Below, piece after piece: positions 24,286-37,093 of a stretch of 64,000 nucleotides of DNA. How positions within the stretch are numbered: position 1 is the stretch's first letter; the number at the start of each line of letters is the position of its first letter. Under the pieces are notes generated by a model, which made no database searches, had not been told where the DNA came from, and was given only the letters and a program-made list of their open reading frames with translations. Origin of the DNA: Flammula alnicola (taxonomy: Eukaryota; Basidiomycota; Agaricomycetes; Agaricales; Strophariaceae); NCBI GenBank assembly GCA_015499995.1, contig JADNRV010000014.1, positions 434,001 to 498,000 of the forward strand. Direction: 5' to 3'. Made by a program: the position numbers and the translations under genes.

Positions 24286-24934
24286 GGTGTTCTTTCGTCC
24301 TGAGAGGGGGAAATGGGGCGAAAGATGAATATTCCAGAGATGGGGTTTATAAAACGAGAGAAATGAATAGAGCTCAAAAGGGCGTCAGCTTTATGGTTTC
24401 CCAGTTGGGCAGTCCGTTTGTGAGGTCGGCTAATTTGGCAAAGGACGGCGATGAGCCTGAGCACAGTTGAAAGGGCGGGTTACAGTTAGGAGGCGATGGG
24501 TTTTGCAACGAGGAGATAGCTTTTATAGATTCGGCGGACATTTGGGCCATATGTGTTGAAATAAAAGTCATCGACGAGGACAATGGTGAAGTTGACAAAG
24601 GATGCTGATTGGCTGGCTATGATTAGCCAGGCCATCAATTCACTGTGGGAAAAATCACGTGTAGACCTGAGCAACTTGCTTGCACTTGATTGCCGATGTT
24701 GAGATTGTGGCTGTAAACAAAGGAGAGAAAGTGAACATCGACTGCCACAGCCAACGCCAGAGACGACGACGACAACCCTAGCGTCCTCATAAACCCTTCA
24801 GGCGCTCTCTGGAGCATATTATACTGCTGGTATAGCAGAAGCAACCCTGGATCATCGACATACGGGCGCTTTGAATATATCAACATCTGGAGGGGCTGGG
24901 CGATCCAACGGATTTTGTGTAGTCAGTCTTGGTT
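24286..24934. other. Divergent intergenic region with one weak open frame
   Basis: This is the promoter region between the DUF6593-like gene (-) and the kinase gene (+). A minus-strand open frame, 24886-24635, starts with ATG and encodes 83 residues (MLIYSKRPYVDDPGLLLLYQ at the start, with SSSSLALAVAVDVHFLSFVY in the middle). It has no recognised relatives and is only weakly supported as a gene. Confidence 0.4.
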
Positions 24935-27900
24935 ATGGCTCACGCAAGACGCTCACCGCAACATAGAGCACCGTCATCGTCTATCAGTTCGCCTTTGAAA
25001 ACTCGCAGGAACACCCTAAGGCGCCCGTCTAGCAGACTGCCCTTACAAGCGCCCCCCGAATTTCTGTCTTCACCTCTTCCCAAGTCCCATAGGCCCGTCC
25101 TGGTTCCTCTCCAACCTAATCTTCGTCGTCTGCCTTCCCGACTTCATCTGGCTGAGAAGGACGGTCCGAACCAGCTGATGCGTGATTCAGGTCATGTGAT
25201 CACTGGATCGAAGCGGAAGCGCGTCGTGAGCAGCAATGAGAATGCACTCACTCACGGCAGGCCGACGCGTGTTTCGGGCAGAAGGAAACGCCTAAGAACC
25301 GATGTCGCGACGACATCAAGTTTTCACCACCAAACAACCAGTGAAGAGAGTCAATCGGAAGCCAGCGAAATGGACGTGGACACCGCCTCCGTTCAGGACG
25401 TCGCTTCTGATGACTCGGGTGACGAAGTTGAACAGGAAGAGGATATTGAAGAGGGTCACGAGGAAAACGATGATTCGTGTAGGTTCCTCTCTTGTCTTTA
25501 CTTGAAACCTCAATTTATATATATTAGCGGACGAATATCTGATCCACTCCGCGCCACCAAAGAGACTCAGCAGATTACTCAAAGTGGACCTTGTTCGATT
25601 ATACGAACTTGCCGGCCTCCCAGACGATGGAGAACTATTTACCAAGTCTGAAATTATTGACGCCATAGTCAATGCCCGGGATGATTTTGCATCTGTGCCA
25701 CCTTCATCACCACCACGAGCCGATGGCGGCTCTTCCGAAGAATCAAGCGACGATGGCCATTTTGCTGGTGACGAGGAAACCGATGCTGGTGGGCCTCGTA
25801 ATGCACCGAACGGCAATCAACTCAGGAGGCGAGTCACTTTGCACGATATGTCGAAGACTCCGGTTCGACCCTTAAAGAACCGTAGTCATTCGATGGGCAA
25901 CCTACTAGGTCTGGGTGCCGCACCCAAATCTTTACTGTCGAAGCGAAAGCCTTCAGCACAGGTGGAAATCGACCATGTTGATGGCACGTCCATAAGGTCA
26001 GTCGCGGGGTGTACATAAAGCAACTTTGTCTAATGGTCTCTTCAGGAGAATTTCCACGCGTTCCTCTCCGACGACAAGCGCTACGACGTCGGCAGTCAAC
26101 CTATCGCCTCCTGCTACTCGACTACGTTCGCGCAACGTCTCCACAACTATACCTACCGCTTGCACGTCTACGGCCACGACAAGTAAAAGCAAAAGTAAAG
26201 GAAAAGCTAAACAGGTCGAGTTCAGCGATGCGGTTGAAGTCCATCTCCAAACACCCCCGAAAAAGAGCTCCAAGGACCAGGAGCGCGAGAGGCTTCTCGA
26301 TTCCGAGAGTGACCTTACTGAGCTGGAGGGCTCAGAGGGCGAACTCAAAGGACAACCCAGTCCCCGGCGTCTGCGGAGTAAAGACCGCGAACTTGAGAAA
26401 TCGAAGGGAAAGGAGAAAGAAGATTTAGACGCCACGCCTGTCGCCCATTCGAAACAACGGCGGAAAGCCAAGAGTGCCGAAGTTGAGCAAGGGACAGAGG
26501 TATTTGAAGGCGCGACGGGGAGGAGACTGCGAGTGACGCCTATGCGGAAAGCTAAAGGGCGGATCGGCAGTCTGAAAGAATCGGAATCGGAAGATCAAGA
26601 CGAAGAGGAGGAGGAGGAGGAAGATGAGCTACAGGAAGAAGAGGAAGAGGAGCAGCAGGGCGAAGTGGATGAGGATGCAGAAGAGGAAGAGGAGGTCGAT
26701 GAGCTCGTGTCGTCAGCCTCGATAACGCCTCCGCCAGAGTCTCGAGATCGCCGAACACCAGTACGTAGCCGACTCAGACCAAGGCGGCCACGGAAGAAAG
26801 TCACTCCGACCGTAGATGAGGAAAACGAGGGCGATGACGAGGAGGAAGAGGAGACTTTACAAGAGGAAGAACAGGAAGAGGAGGAAGAGGAGGAAGAGGA
26901 GGAAGAGGAAGAGGCAGGAGAGGAGGAGGAAGCTAGAGAAGAAGGGGAGGAGGAGGAGGCAGCCGTGGAAGAAGAGGACGACGAAGCGACGATCGCTGTT
27001 GAGCCACGGAAACTGCGGAATGGCAAGATCGTTGGGGAAGAAGACGTAGAAATGGAAGTTGACGAGGAGTCCATTGGAGACGAGGAGGAGGAGGAAGTAG
27101 AAGAGGGCGAAGAAGAGGGCGAAGAGGCGGAGGAGGATGAGGAGATTGACGTCGACGCTGAAGGCGAGACAGAAGAGGATGAGGCGATGGAAGAGGACGG
27201 TAAGTCGATTTTTTTTCAGGATATTTTTCTATGGTGTTGATGGTCCACTAGTTGATCTGACGGTCGCCACTGCCAAAACACTTGTCCGTCTGCGTCGGGA
27301 TGACCTTGTTCGACTTTGCGAAACAAGGGAGATTGACCCATCGGGGACGAAACCCCAGCTTGCCGAAGCTCTTCTGCAATGGCGAGACCGACAAGTTAAC
27401 GACTTTTCGTCACCCTCTTCTGGAGGAACTGTCCGCCCATCATCCGGCAGGAAAAGGCGCAGAACAAAACACCATTCAGGTAGCAGCACGGGTGTTCCTG
27501 TTCTTCTGCGCTCTGGTCATACCCATACGGACGAGCCTCGTACTCCTGTTCCTGACAAGGAGAAGGAAAAAGAGAACGAGGAGCTCGAGCTAGACTTGGA
27601 AAGCTTGGGCTTGGAGGATCGTGAGATACCTCCTGAAAAGCTGACCAAATTAGAGAAGATCGGCAGCGGCGGCTTCAAAGATGTCTACATTGGCAAGTTC
27701 AAGGGTAGGAAGATTGCTATATCAGAGTTTAGAGGCCAGCTGAGTGCTAGTGAGTTGTATATCTATCTTTTATGTATTAGCTCCTGTTGACACGCCGCTG
27801 GAGTGGATATCAAGGAACTCAAACTGCTCGGGGCTTTTAACCACCCGAATATCGTCCGTTTTGTATGACTTTTGCATCCTTATTACCGGCGTGGATTCCT

Positions 27901-28719
27901 AACTGTTTTCGCCAAAATTAGCTCGGGGTTAGTATACCTGAAAACACCAAGGAGACTCCGGTCATGATCGTCAGCGAGCTGTGCTCCAATGGCGATCTTT
28001 TCGATTATATTCGAAATACCAATGCGCCCAATTTGCACAAAGTCGTACGTACTGTGCTATCCGTCCCTCTCTGCCCATTCTGACATAGCCATGGTACAGT
28101 TGCAAATGATGCTGGACATCGCTCGCGGTTTGGAGTACCTTCACACTCGGAAACCCTCAATCATCCATCGAGATTGCAAGTCATCCAACATCCTTATCAC
28201 AGCCAAAGGAACGGCGAAAATTGCGGACTTTGGTTTGGCCAAGGTCAAGCAGTCAACGCGGTCCATGGTTCGCAGTCTGGTTGGTACTGTCAATTGGCAG
28301 GCGCCAGAGCTGTGGCATGCGCATCCAAAGTATAACCACAAGGTGGATGTTTTCTCTTGCGCGATGGTATACTGGGAGATGCTCCAATGGCATGCACCCA
28401 CGAAGAAGTTCCCCTGGGAGGTTAGGATTTTTTTTTTTCGTGTAATGAAGTTGCTCATCTTTTGTTATAGGGAATGAATGAGCATGCCATTTATGAGATA
28501 GTTGGAGCAAAACGGCAGCGGTAAGTCCTTCTAGCCCTGTTCGTGATAGTATCGTTTCTCATATGTGATGTCTTTAGTCCTTCGATTGCTGGTCTGCGAA
28601 AACAATGGTGTCCAGAAATAGTTGACCTCATAGAGCGCATGTGGGCCCAGGACCACCAAGATCGGCCCACCATGACTGAAGTGGTTGAAACCCTTGAAGA
28701 ACTGGCCGCCAAATACTGA
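24935..28719 (+). CDS. SAP-motif / acidic-repeat / protein kinase with WNK-like lysine placement
   Basis: A protein of roughly 1,150-1,200 residues in about nine exons. The N-terminus is basic and Pro/Ser-rich (MAHARRSPQHRAPSSSISSP). A first SAP-like helix pair reads RLLKVDLVRLYELAGLPDDG. A very long Glu/Asp tract follows (codons near 26595-27200). A second, better SAP motif reads LVRLRRDDLVRLCETREIDP then GTKPQLAEALLQW, suggesting chromatin or DNA contact. The C-terminal kinase domain has IHRDCKSSNILI, IADFGLAK, GTVNWQAPELWH and DRPTMTEVVETLEEL, a TKL-like layout. The glycine loop is GSGGFKDVYIG, and the beta-3 segment is RKIAISEF, so the usual lysine is serine and a lysine sits in the loop instead. 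Members of this architecture are known from other mushrooms; function unknown. Start: ATG at 24935, the first in frame. Confidence 0.85.
26595..27201 (+). repeat. Acidic low-complexity tract (GAG/GAA-rich coding repeat)
   Basis: Within the kinase gene, three blocks (about 26595-26700, 26820-26990 and 27065-27200) are almost entirely purine on the + strand and encode runs of glutamate with scattered aspartate. The minus strand reads as a long serine-rich open frame that is a by-product. Such homopurine tracts are prone to slippage and length variation. Confidence 0.85.
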
Positions 28720-29177
28720 TGTGTTGGAGCTTAAAATTTTCAACGAACTCTCTGAATCTGTATTTATCCCGCTACCTCTTTGCTGCACCAGATAGGTCTT
28801 CTATTTATATTGTTACCTTCTTTTTATCTTTACTATACTGTAGATCACGCTTTGATTCGTTGTCGCCTTTTTATTTATCTTTTTGCGTTCGAGGCGACGA
28901 ACGTCCATTTTACTTGTTTCGGGCTCTTTTCACTTCCCTGCATTACATCTCTACAGCACTTTCTGCTCGCAGTGCCATCGATATTCCCACCCAATGTATC
29001 CTTAACACAAAGCAATAAAACACTATATTACGATGATGACTGAGCCAATCGTTGATGCTGGTCAGTGGTCGGTGCACCGTGCAATGTTTTTCAACTTGTA
29101 AGACGGCGGGCCGTCTCTCCGGGAGTTACTGTCTAACCCAGTGTCAGCGTTACAACTTCTGTAAGGACTCACGAACG
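28720..29177. other. Intergenic region
   Basis: This is the T-rich 3' flank of the kinase gene and the promoter of the next gene. Open frames here are short and unconserved in appearance. No RNA gene was recognised. Confidence 0.45.
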
Positions 29178-30920
29178 ATGTTGACACGAATATGCCGCAT
29201 CAAACAACCTGGGATGTTTCTGGTCAGAAGATACACAGCAGCACCGTACGGAGAATCTTACAAGAAACTCAGAGGTCCGTTTGTTCGAGCACCGGCTTTC
29301 AAAATGGACTCTCAAACTTTGCGCGTTCTTATAGCATTTCCGTTCAAATTCTCTCCAGAAGAGGCTCAAAGAAAAATGGCTGCCCACGCTGCGCTACTCT
29401 GTTTCTGTGACAATGCCACTATGGCTACCTCGGTGGTCATCGACCTACTGCCATCCTTTCTCTCAACCCCATCCTTCCTTGAATACAAACGCCCAACGCG
29501 GTTTTCGGCCGTGTATTTTCCAGCTTGGATACTCAATGCAGAAATTGAAGCAAAAGTTACATACAAAGGATATCAGGTTAGCGCTTTCCTTCATCCGAAT
29601 GTGGTTTAGCTAATATATTTTCGTGTCAGCAAGCTGCGAGTGCGATCTTCAGAAATACGTATGTGTGTTCCCTACGCAAGTGTGTCAAATAACTCAACCA
29701 ACTACATGGCTGCAAGGTATATACCAGGTAGTCGCGTCCCTTTCCCTGCGAAGAACGCATCTCATTGAAGCAGTGCAGGATCCCATGTTCCAACATTGTC
29801 AGCAGCCCCTCTCTGGCCTCGAACACTGGATGGCAAAGAGCCTTTACCCTTTGACGAATCTCTCCTGAGGCAGTATGAAGAAGAAGTACAATGCATACCC
29901 TTTACGATCTCTCCATTTTCTGTTGTCGATATCGCAACAACTTCCTCTGCCGAATCCTTGGAAATTAGCCCAGATCTGTCCTTCTCGCCGTCTTCAGTGA
30001 AACCTACCATTGTACGTGCTTCCACTGCCACAAATACACGTACTACCCACTTAAGGGTTCTCCTTTTCGCAGTTCTCAGCGTTCCCGGTATTACTCCCAC
30101 TGTATGTGGGACAGTATACGGTTGACCAGCCGGAAAAAGCCAATACGTCCACAGTCACTGTATTTATGCAAGCCCATTCAGCAGACGATTCAGTACGTCA
30201 ACGTATTCTCCTCCATATCTGACATCTTGTATCCCATCTAATATGTGTTAAAGCCCGGAATCATGACAGAAGGATTATCCGCGGAGCATTTGGCTGCATT
30301 GGCATCACCCAATATCCTCAAAATGCTCGAGTTAAACTTGGGCACAGGCAAGTTTTTTACTGTTTCAATCGGCGATGTCGTTTGCTGAATTACCTTCGCA
30401 ATATTCAGAAGTGGTTGAGCTACCCTCTCGGGGTAATGACCGGGTTGCAATTGGCGGGCGTGGCGTAGCTCTGTTTTCCCCTGAACGTGCCATAAAGACC
30501 GTCAATGAGTGGCCACAACGCATCACAAAGATTGTCTATGAGTGGCTTGAAGATAAGTTGCGGTATAGCAGCAACATCGAGAAACTAGCGTCACTAGGGA
30601 AGCTCAAGTCAGATGATGACCCCCGCGTTCGGGAGATGACGGAGGAGGAAACTGAAGTATTGGACAAATATTTCAAAATCAGGGACAATATTCTCTTTCT
30701 CAAGATGTTGGGAAAGGTAAGTCTGCATTTACCAGTGGATTTCCGATTACCCATATCGCTACCGCAGGCACTTCCCGCTCCTGAAGAAGAACCGGTAGTT
30801 AATATCATTTCCTCCAAGTTCACGGACCTAGAGGAAGGGCAAAAGCAGGCCACTCCTCATTGGTGGATTGAACATGAGCAAGCATCAAGTTCAAAGTCCA
30901 CACCCTCAGACTCACAGTGA
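29178..30920 (+). CDS. Fungal mitochondrial hypothetical protein
   Basis: The N-terminus MLTRICRIKQPGMFLVRRYT is a good mitochondrial presequence. The body contains YGESYKKLRGPFVRAPAFK, IEAKVTYKGYQ, EEEVQCIPFTISPFSVVDIA and, across an intron, SAFPVLLPLYVGQYTVD. The last of these, a Pro-bearing hydrophobic stretch, looks membrane-associated. The C-terminal half is helical and charged (EWPQRITKIVYEWLEDKLRY), ending SSSKSTPSDSQ. I recognise the P-F-x-x-S-P-F...FPVLxPLYxxQY pattern from basidiomycete proteins annotated only as hypothetical. About seven introns are present. One of 51 bases (near 29726-29776) is inferred because the frame otherwise meets TGA. Function is unknown. Confidence 0.7.
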
Positions 30921-31136
30921 TGCAGTAGTAATGTGAGACTCGAAAGACTTCCCAATGCAGAATAATATATAGTTACGCTCTTCGAGGATATTTAACATTT
31001 TTAGGCGCCAATAGTGGCAGTAGGGAGATGTTATCCGCCTCAGCAATATGGTATCGGATCGGATGCATGTCAATAACACAACAGTACAAACACCAAGATT
31101 ATCCGGACTGGTTGGAGTTACACTCTCGTCGACGCC

Positions 31137-33387
31137 CTACTTTCTCTCTGCCTTGAACCTAGATACCTTCTTCTCCGGTTGGGCATCTGATGGATTTCTC
31201 TCGGGCTGACGAGCTTGTGACACAACGGGCTTAGACTCTTTCACAGTGCTAGCGACGACAGGTGGTGGTCGATCGGGCCGCCTTGAGCTCAGGGCAGGAG
31301 GGAAGGAGGGAGAGGAAATGACCACTGGAGAGGCCCCCGTGCCAGACGGGGGATGGGTTTGGGATATTTGAGGCATGGGAAATGAGGGAGAATCAACGAT
31401 CATCGAGAACGGCGATTGGATTTGAGCAGGGGATTTTGTAGGGCTTGGAGATTTTATCACCGGAGGAGCTCTCTCGGCCACTACAGAGGAAACAGGTGTT
31501 GGGCTGTCCATTTTTGGAGACGATCTCCCAGCATGTGATACAGGAGTCACAGAAGGCGACAGCGTCTCGGAGACTGATGGACTGGGAATGGAAAGCACAG
31601 AGGAGTATGATGGTCTACCAGCTGCTGCACGCGACGCTTTGAATTTTGAGGTCTTCATACGCATACTCGGCGGTGGCAATACATCGACCTGCTGAGGTCC
31701 TTCCACTTGTGGAGGCTCAGAAGTGGAAGATGAACCATTCGCATTGTTAGGGATCGGGCGAACAGCATGGATATACTTTCCATCTGGTCCTAAATTGTAG
31801 ACTTCTCCTTTGCGCAAAAGATCGAGCACCTCTTGGAGTCCTTGGTCTTCCTCCTCGCTCGCACTGTCAACCTCTCCTCCAACGAGTTTTCCGTCCGCGT
31901 CGAGTTTACCCGTCCTTATAGCGCGTTGGATGGTATGGGTTGAAGACGCAGGAAGGACGGAAGCACCGAGAGATGTAGAAGGCGAGTGTGACGGGGCACG
32001 CGTTGAAGCATTATAAGCTGAGGCAATCCGATTTGCTCTGAATTGAGATATTGCAGGTTTCGTCGAATTTTGAAGAATGTCAGACTGAGGTTCCTGATCA
32101 AAGTAATTTATTTTAAGTTTTTAAGAGCATGAGACGAAGAGGCAAAAGGACTAACTGTGCGTTCATCTATTTCATAAGGGTGATCCATCATTGCCGCTGC
32201 CGCTGCCTCTCCGATGGTATTTCGTGTTCGGTAATATTCCAAAGCGATTTCGCGCTGATGCTGGGCGAAATCGAGGTCAACAGTGTCGTTGTCGAGAATG
32301 GCTTCAACGTCATCGTCCGTTCCACCCTCGGTCTCTGATTCTGAGGAATGCTCGGGGTCAGACTCATCGTCTGAATCAACAGATTGTCGCAGGGTTTGTC
32401 GAGGGGTTTGCGGAGGTATTGGTATCATGGGTTGACCACCAGGTACACGCTCCACGACTGACATCTTCATTGGATGTTTATCGAGCAGAGCCTGTGACAT
32501 CAAGGTTGGCCGCTTTGCGCTTCGAAGTCTAGCTGGGGTGACGTCTCCCCAGTCTAATCCCTCGGATGATTCTGCCTTTTCATCTCCACCATCCTTGAGG
32601 TTTTCCGATGATTCGACGAAGGCAACGGTTTTCTTCTTTATAGATGGCGATCTCCGCTTATCTGCTTCTTCATCTCTAAGACGTTGGGCTTCTTGTTCCT
32701 CTTTCTCTTTCTCCTTCGCTTTCCCGAAGTTTTGCAAGAGGGCTCGACCCATTTTTTTCTGCAACTCCCTGGCCTCATTGAGTTTGCCCTTCTCTTTCGC
32801 TGCTTCCTCCTTACGTTTCCGTAGTATCTCGTCTCTCTGCTCCGATTCACGTTGTTCCGCAAGTCTGTCAGCCTCACGCTCTTGCTCTTCGAGTAAATCA
32901 AGGATGCGATTCCGCCTTTCGCGAAGCGTTTCTCGAGCTGAGGCAGGTAGAAAAGCCAACGGAATCAAAGGTTCCACAGTCACTGGGGTCGGCATGGAAC
33001 CAGAATTTTGGAGTCTTGAAACGTCAACAGGCTCGTTTATGTCAATGACAGGCAGTCCTTCTTCATTAACAAGCTAAATCGAGTGTGAGCTATCTTGGAA
33101 GTAACGTCACGAGCATGAGCATACCTCACCCCTCTCATTACGGCTTTCCTTGAAGTCCTGAACGGCTCCGGGCCCGACTAGTTCAGAAAGCCTCTCCGTG
33201 AGTTTATTGACCACATCGCCGCTGAGCTTTCCATTGGAACCAGTTGCTGCTTCAGGAACGATGGCTTGAATAAGAGCGCGCAAAGCTAAAATACTCGTCA
33301 GTGATGTCAAAGTATTTTGTGCAAAATATACATACATTCTTGGCTACCGTCAGCCAAATTCTGTAAATTTCCTTGAGGTTGGGACAT
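31137..33387 (-). CDS. DUF3835-type protein, coiled coil with C-terminal KVSRFKAER motif
   Basis: Starts MSQPQGNLQNLADGSQE; one intron later ALRALIQAIVPEAATGSNG. A strongly charged coiled coil follows (RERRNRILDLLEEQEREADR, KRKEEAAKEKGKLNEARELQ). An acidic linker has SDDESDPEHSSESETEGG, then QHQREIALEYYRTRNTIGEA. The long C-terminal half is Pro/Ser-rich with repeated SPSP/SPSF units and ends PEKKVSRFKAERK, the signature of DUF3835, a domain found in fungal prefoldin-like/URI-related proteins. The chaperone-adaptor role is an inference from that family; no catalytic motif is present. It is divergent to CTF18, with 245 bases between start codons. Confidence 0.75.
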
Positions 33388-33632
33388 CGGGCAATGGGAG
33401 TTGCTATATAAGCCTCCTGGAGTCGTCGTGGTCGTAATTTAGATGGTTGTTTGTTACAGTTACTTAAAGTTAAGATCTAAGGGCAATGAGCTTGTGATAT
33501 CCATAACGCGTGACACGTTATGGATGACCGTGTGTCTTCGTGACCAACGCGATTGTTGTTGTCACTCTTTGATTTCGACTTCGACACCGAACTTGTTGCA
33601 CCTCAGGAACGCGTCTTTCTCTGTATTTTTAA

Positions 33633-36600
33633 ATGTCTATGTTTACCCCAACCGGTCTGCTCTCAAGCAGCTCGTTTACGCAGCTGCAATCTTCTAAGGA
33701 CATTCCAGAATCATCCACACATTTTGTGTCGAATGGGCTGCTCGGTGGATCTGGATTAAAGAACCAGGAGGTTACAAGCGAGGCCCATGAATCTCCATCC
33801 ACTGAAATAATAGGTACGCCTTATAGACCTACTATATGCGACTTTAACTCACTGGTAAAGTCTCTTAGGATCATCCTCGATTTCCTTCGTCAGCAATGGT
33901 CTACTGTCCAAACCACCACCTGCCGGTCAGTCTGATTTTCGAGAAAGATATTTATTTACCCATATTCCATCTTCACAGTCGAAGATTCCTCATCACAAAG
34001 GAACTCATTATCGCGGCCTCAATCCCCAGGTATGTTTTGACGGGATTACGATGTTCCTTTGCTAACCAAGAACGTAGATTTCGAGTTACCCTCTGTTTCC
34101 GAGGCCTTCGGCGTCACAAGAACCATAACTCACAATTTGGAATCATCTTCGACAACACCATTACAAATTCCACGGTCGAATGTTCGGGCGACAACATATG
34201 ATGGGAAAACGGTGTATCTTCGACGCAAACCTAAAGTATTTTCTTCATTGCCCAGTGTAGGTCCGGAATCTTCAGTATCAACCGGCAAAGTGATTTATAA
34301 ATATGTTCAGACTACTTCTTTGCCCTCTTCAAGTCGATCAATGGGAAATCTACTTGATGTGCCTATTCATAGACTTATGGACCAGCTATCCGCAACCACT
34401 GCGGCAAACCTGCAGCGAGCGTGAGTTTCGGGGTATTAATGTTCTTGGGGCCTACTCACAGCCTAAATTAGCGATCAGCATGTACAGTCTCAGACTTCCA
34501 AAACGAGTATGACTATCGTCGAGGACATGCTATGGGTCGACAGATACCGACCACAGAAATTCACAGACCTTCTCGGAAATGAAAAGGTGGCCAGAGACGC
34601 AATGACATGGGTTAAACAATGGGATTTTTGCGTCTTTGGAAAGGCGAGAGGCAAAAAGCGGAGTCGAGAGGGCGACGAGAATATTGACATGGACGAGTTC
34701 CGCCGACCCCGGGAAAAGGTGTGCAAATCGTTAGCTTAACGTGTGCATTCGCTTATCAGCAGCATGGCTCCAGATTCTACTACTATCAGGACCTCCTGGA
34801 CTTGGGAAAACAACTTTAGCCCATGTCATAGCTCGGCAAGCAGGGTATGAAGTTATGGAAATCAACGCAAGGTAAGCATACAAGAACATCTATGACTTCT
34901 TTCTGAATAACGTCAATCCTAAGTGACGCTCGCTCTGGCTCTGTTGTCGATGATCGAATCAAACCTGCTTTGGAGTCCGGCTCCGCAGTCGGCAGTACCA
35001 AACCTGTACTTCTCGTCGTAGACGAGATCGACGGTGCCACCGGAGCTGGGGATAACGTCCGTAGAATCCTTAACTTCAAACTTGGTCAATTCTGACAGTT
35101 CTTTTCAGTCAAGTACCTTCGTTCATAAACTGGTTCAATTAATCCATGCTAAGCCATGGAGAAAGGGTATTTTACCGTCGCTCCTGTCATTCGCGTAGGG
35201 GTGTTGACTCCAACTTTAGAGCGCTCAAATCAACACAAGGGCAAGAATACTGCACGACCTATCCTCCGACCTATAATCTGCATTTGCAATGATCACAATG
35301 CCTCTTCTTTGGCCAAGCTTCGACCCCATACATACCAAATCCGATTTACCAGACCAACTGATATTCACCTCGTGAAACGGTTGAAGGAAATCTGTGAGAT
35401 AGAAGGAATGAAAGCCGATTCCAGGGCCTTGAGCACCTTGGTTAGCGCTGCCAGAGGCGATCTTCGCGGATGCCTAAATACCCTGCAGGTATGGAAAATT
35501 AACGACAACTCTCAAAATCCTTTACTCAACTCTATATGTTAATAGTTCGTCAAGACACGTGGTGAAGATGTCACTGAGCCTGTTATTAGGAAGGCTACCG
35601 CAGGAATGAAAGAGGCTGATTCAACTGTTCTTTCTGTTCTCAATAACCTCTTTAGCCCCCTATCGAAAAAGCGTGTTCGAGAGCTGGGTTTAACTGAAGA
35701 AGAAGACGCGAGATTTGTCGCTCGGCTTGTTCAAGAAGTCGACGGAGCAGGTCGAGACAGTTCTATCGCCTCGGGTAAACGCCGACTTCGCTTTTCAGAT
35801 GCAACGGTGATAACTAACCTTTACGTGTAGGGTGCTTTGGACACTACGCCACGCGTCGTCGACACGATGCAAATCTCTCCAGACATCAGCAAGGCATCGA
35901 GTGGCTAACCACTTTCGATCATTTTTCTTCGGCCATGTATTCTGATGGCGATTTCGCGCTTAATCAATATCTACCTTACGCCCTGGTACCCTTCTACCCC
36001 CTTTTCCAGGAAAGGAGCGGAGAAAGGGTTGAGCGCAACCAGGCTGACTGGGAGGTAGGCAATATTACCTCCACTCCCGTGCACTGTTGCCTTATTGACG
36101 TCGTGTATAGCATATGATGTTGACTCGTAGTAACGAGGAGATATACAAAACCCTGTCTAGGTGTCTTCGGACAGCTACCATCCGACATGGGGGTGCCTTC
36201 AGGCATCTGGTCAGCGCTCCGATCCTGCAGGTGGAATTTGCTCCATACATCAATAGGATTATATCGCCGCCTCTTCGACCTGTCCGTTTACTTATCTTTT
36301 ACGAAATTTTCGCTTTCCATTTACCTCGTTTACTCTAGGTCAATAGTCAAGTCATCCGTCCGCAGGAAAAGGCTCTCATGAGTCGCTTGGTAGACATCAT
36401 GTCGTCTTTGGAGCTGCGGTTTGTTCAAGAAAAGGCGGAGGACGGCACTCTGTCTTATCGCTTGGATCCGTATGTGCTTCAAATGCTCATCTGTGTTCAT
36501 CGTCTGAGAAGCACCTAGTCCTGTCGATGTTTTTATAACGTATGACGGTAAACGAGCGTCTGACATCACGGTCTCGCGATATGCAGTTCGCCATTTAGTC

Positions 36601-37093
36601 TCTGTAGAGGTACGAATAATCTTTATTTATACACCGTCCCCCATCTGACCGATTCCCCAGGTCGACGCTAAGCTCACTGCACGAGATACCGAATTTGTCG
36701 AAAAGGGTAAACGAGGAAAACACGATTTCTTCGGCAAATCTAGGTAGGCAAGTCTTTTACCCACTAGACCACAACATTCTTATCATCGCGTAGTGTCGGA
36801 GATAATGGCAGTGGCGATTCTGACCACCCAAATAAGCGCGCAAAAATAGATAATCGAGATATTGCGGACAAAGTAAGCCACTTAAGCTCACTCTCTTCAA
36901 AGAGATTTGAATTCAACCTTGTGTTTAGCCTCCTACAGATTTCTTTGGCAGGCTCATTACTATTCCTTCAGCAAGTACGACAAGGGCAGCGGCACGCAAG
37001 AATGTTGAGAAAAATTATCGGGTCACTTATAAATTCCTAGAGGGCAATTCAGCGGCAGTACGGAGACCCGTCAAAGTAAACATGTTTCTTTGA
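33633..37093 (+). CDS. CTF18: CTF18, alternative clamp-loader large subunit
   Basis: CTF18 replaces RFC1 in a clamp-loader complex that loads PCNA at replication forks and supports sister-chromatid cohesion and checkpoint signalling. The N-terminal region is variable ([14 protein letters not shown]). The AAA+ module begins [20 protein letters not shown]. After an intron ending CTCCAG come the Walker [21 protein letters not shown], then [15 protein letters not shown], Walker [19 protein letters not shown] and sensor motif [20 protein letters not shown]. The collar follows ([32 protein letters not shown]). C-terminal signatures are [20 protein letters not shown] and the final [10 protein letters not shown], matching the conserved end of CTF18 that docks CTF8/DCC1. 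More than fifteen short introns make some boundaries approximate. Confidence 0.92.

Noticed and set aside
26595..27074. A serine-only open frame on the minus strand
   Set aside because: It is the reverse complement of the GAG/GAA repeat encoding the acidic tract of the kinase.
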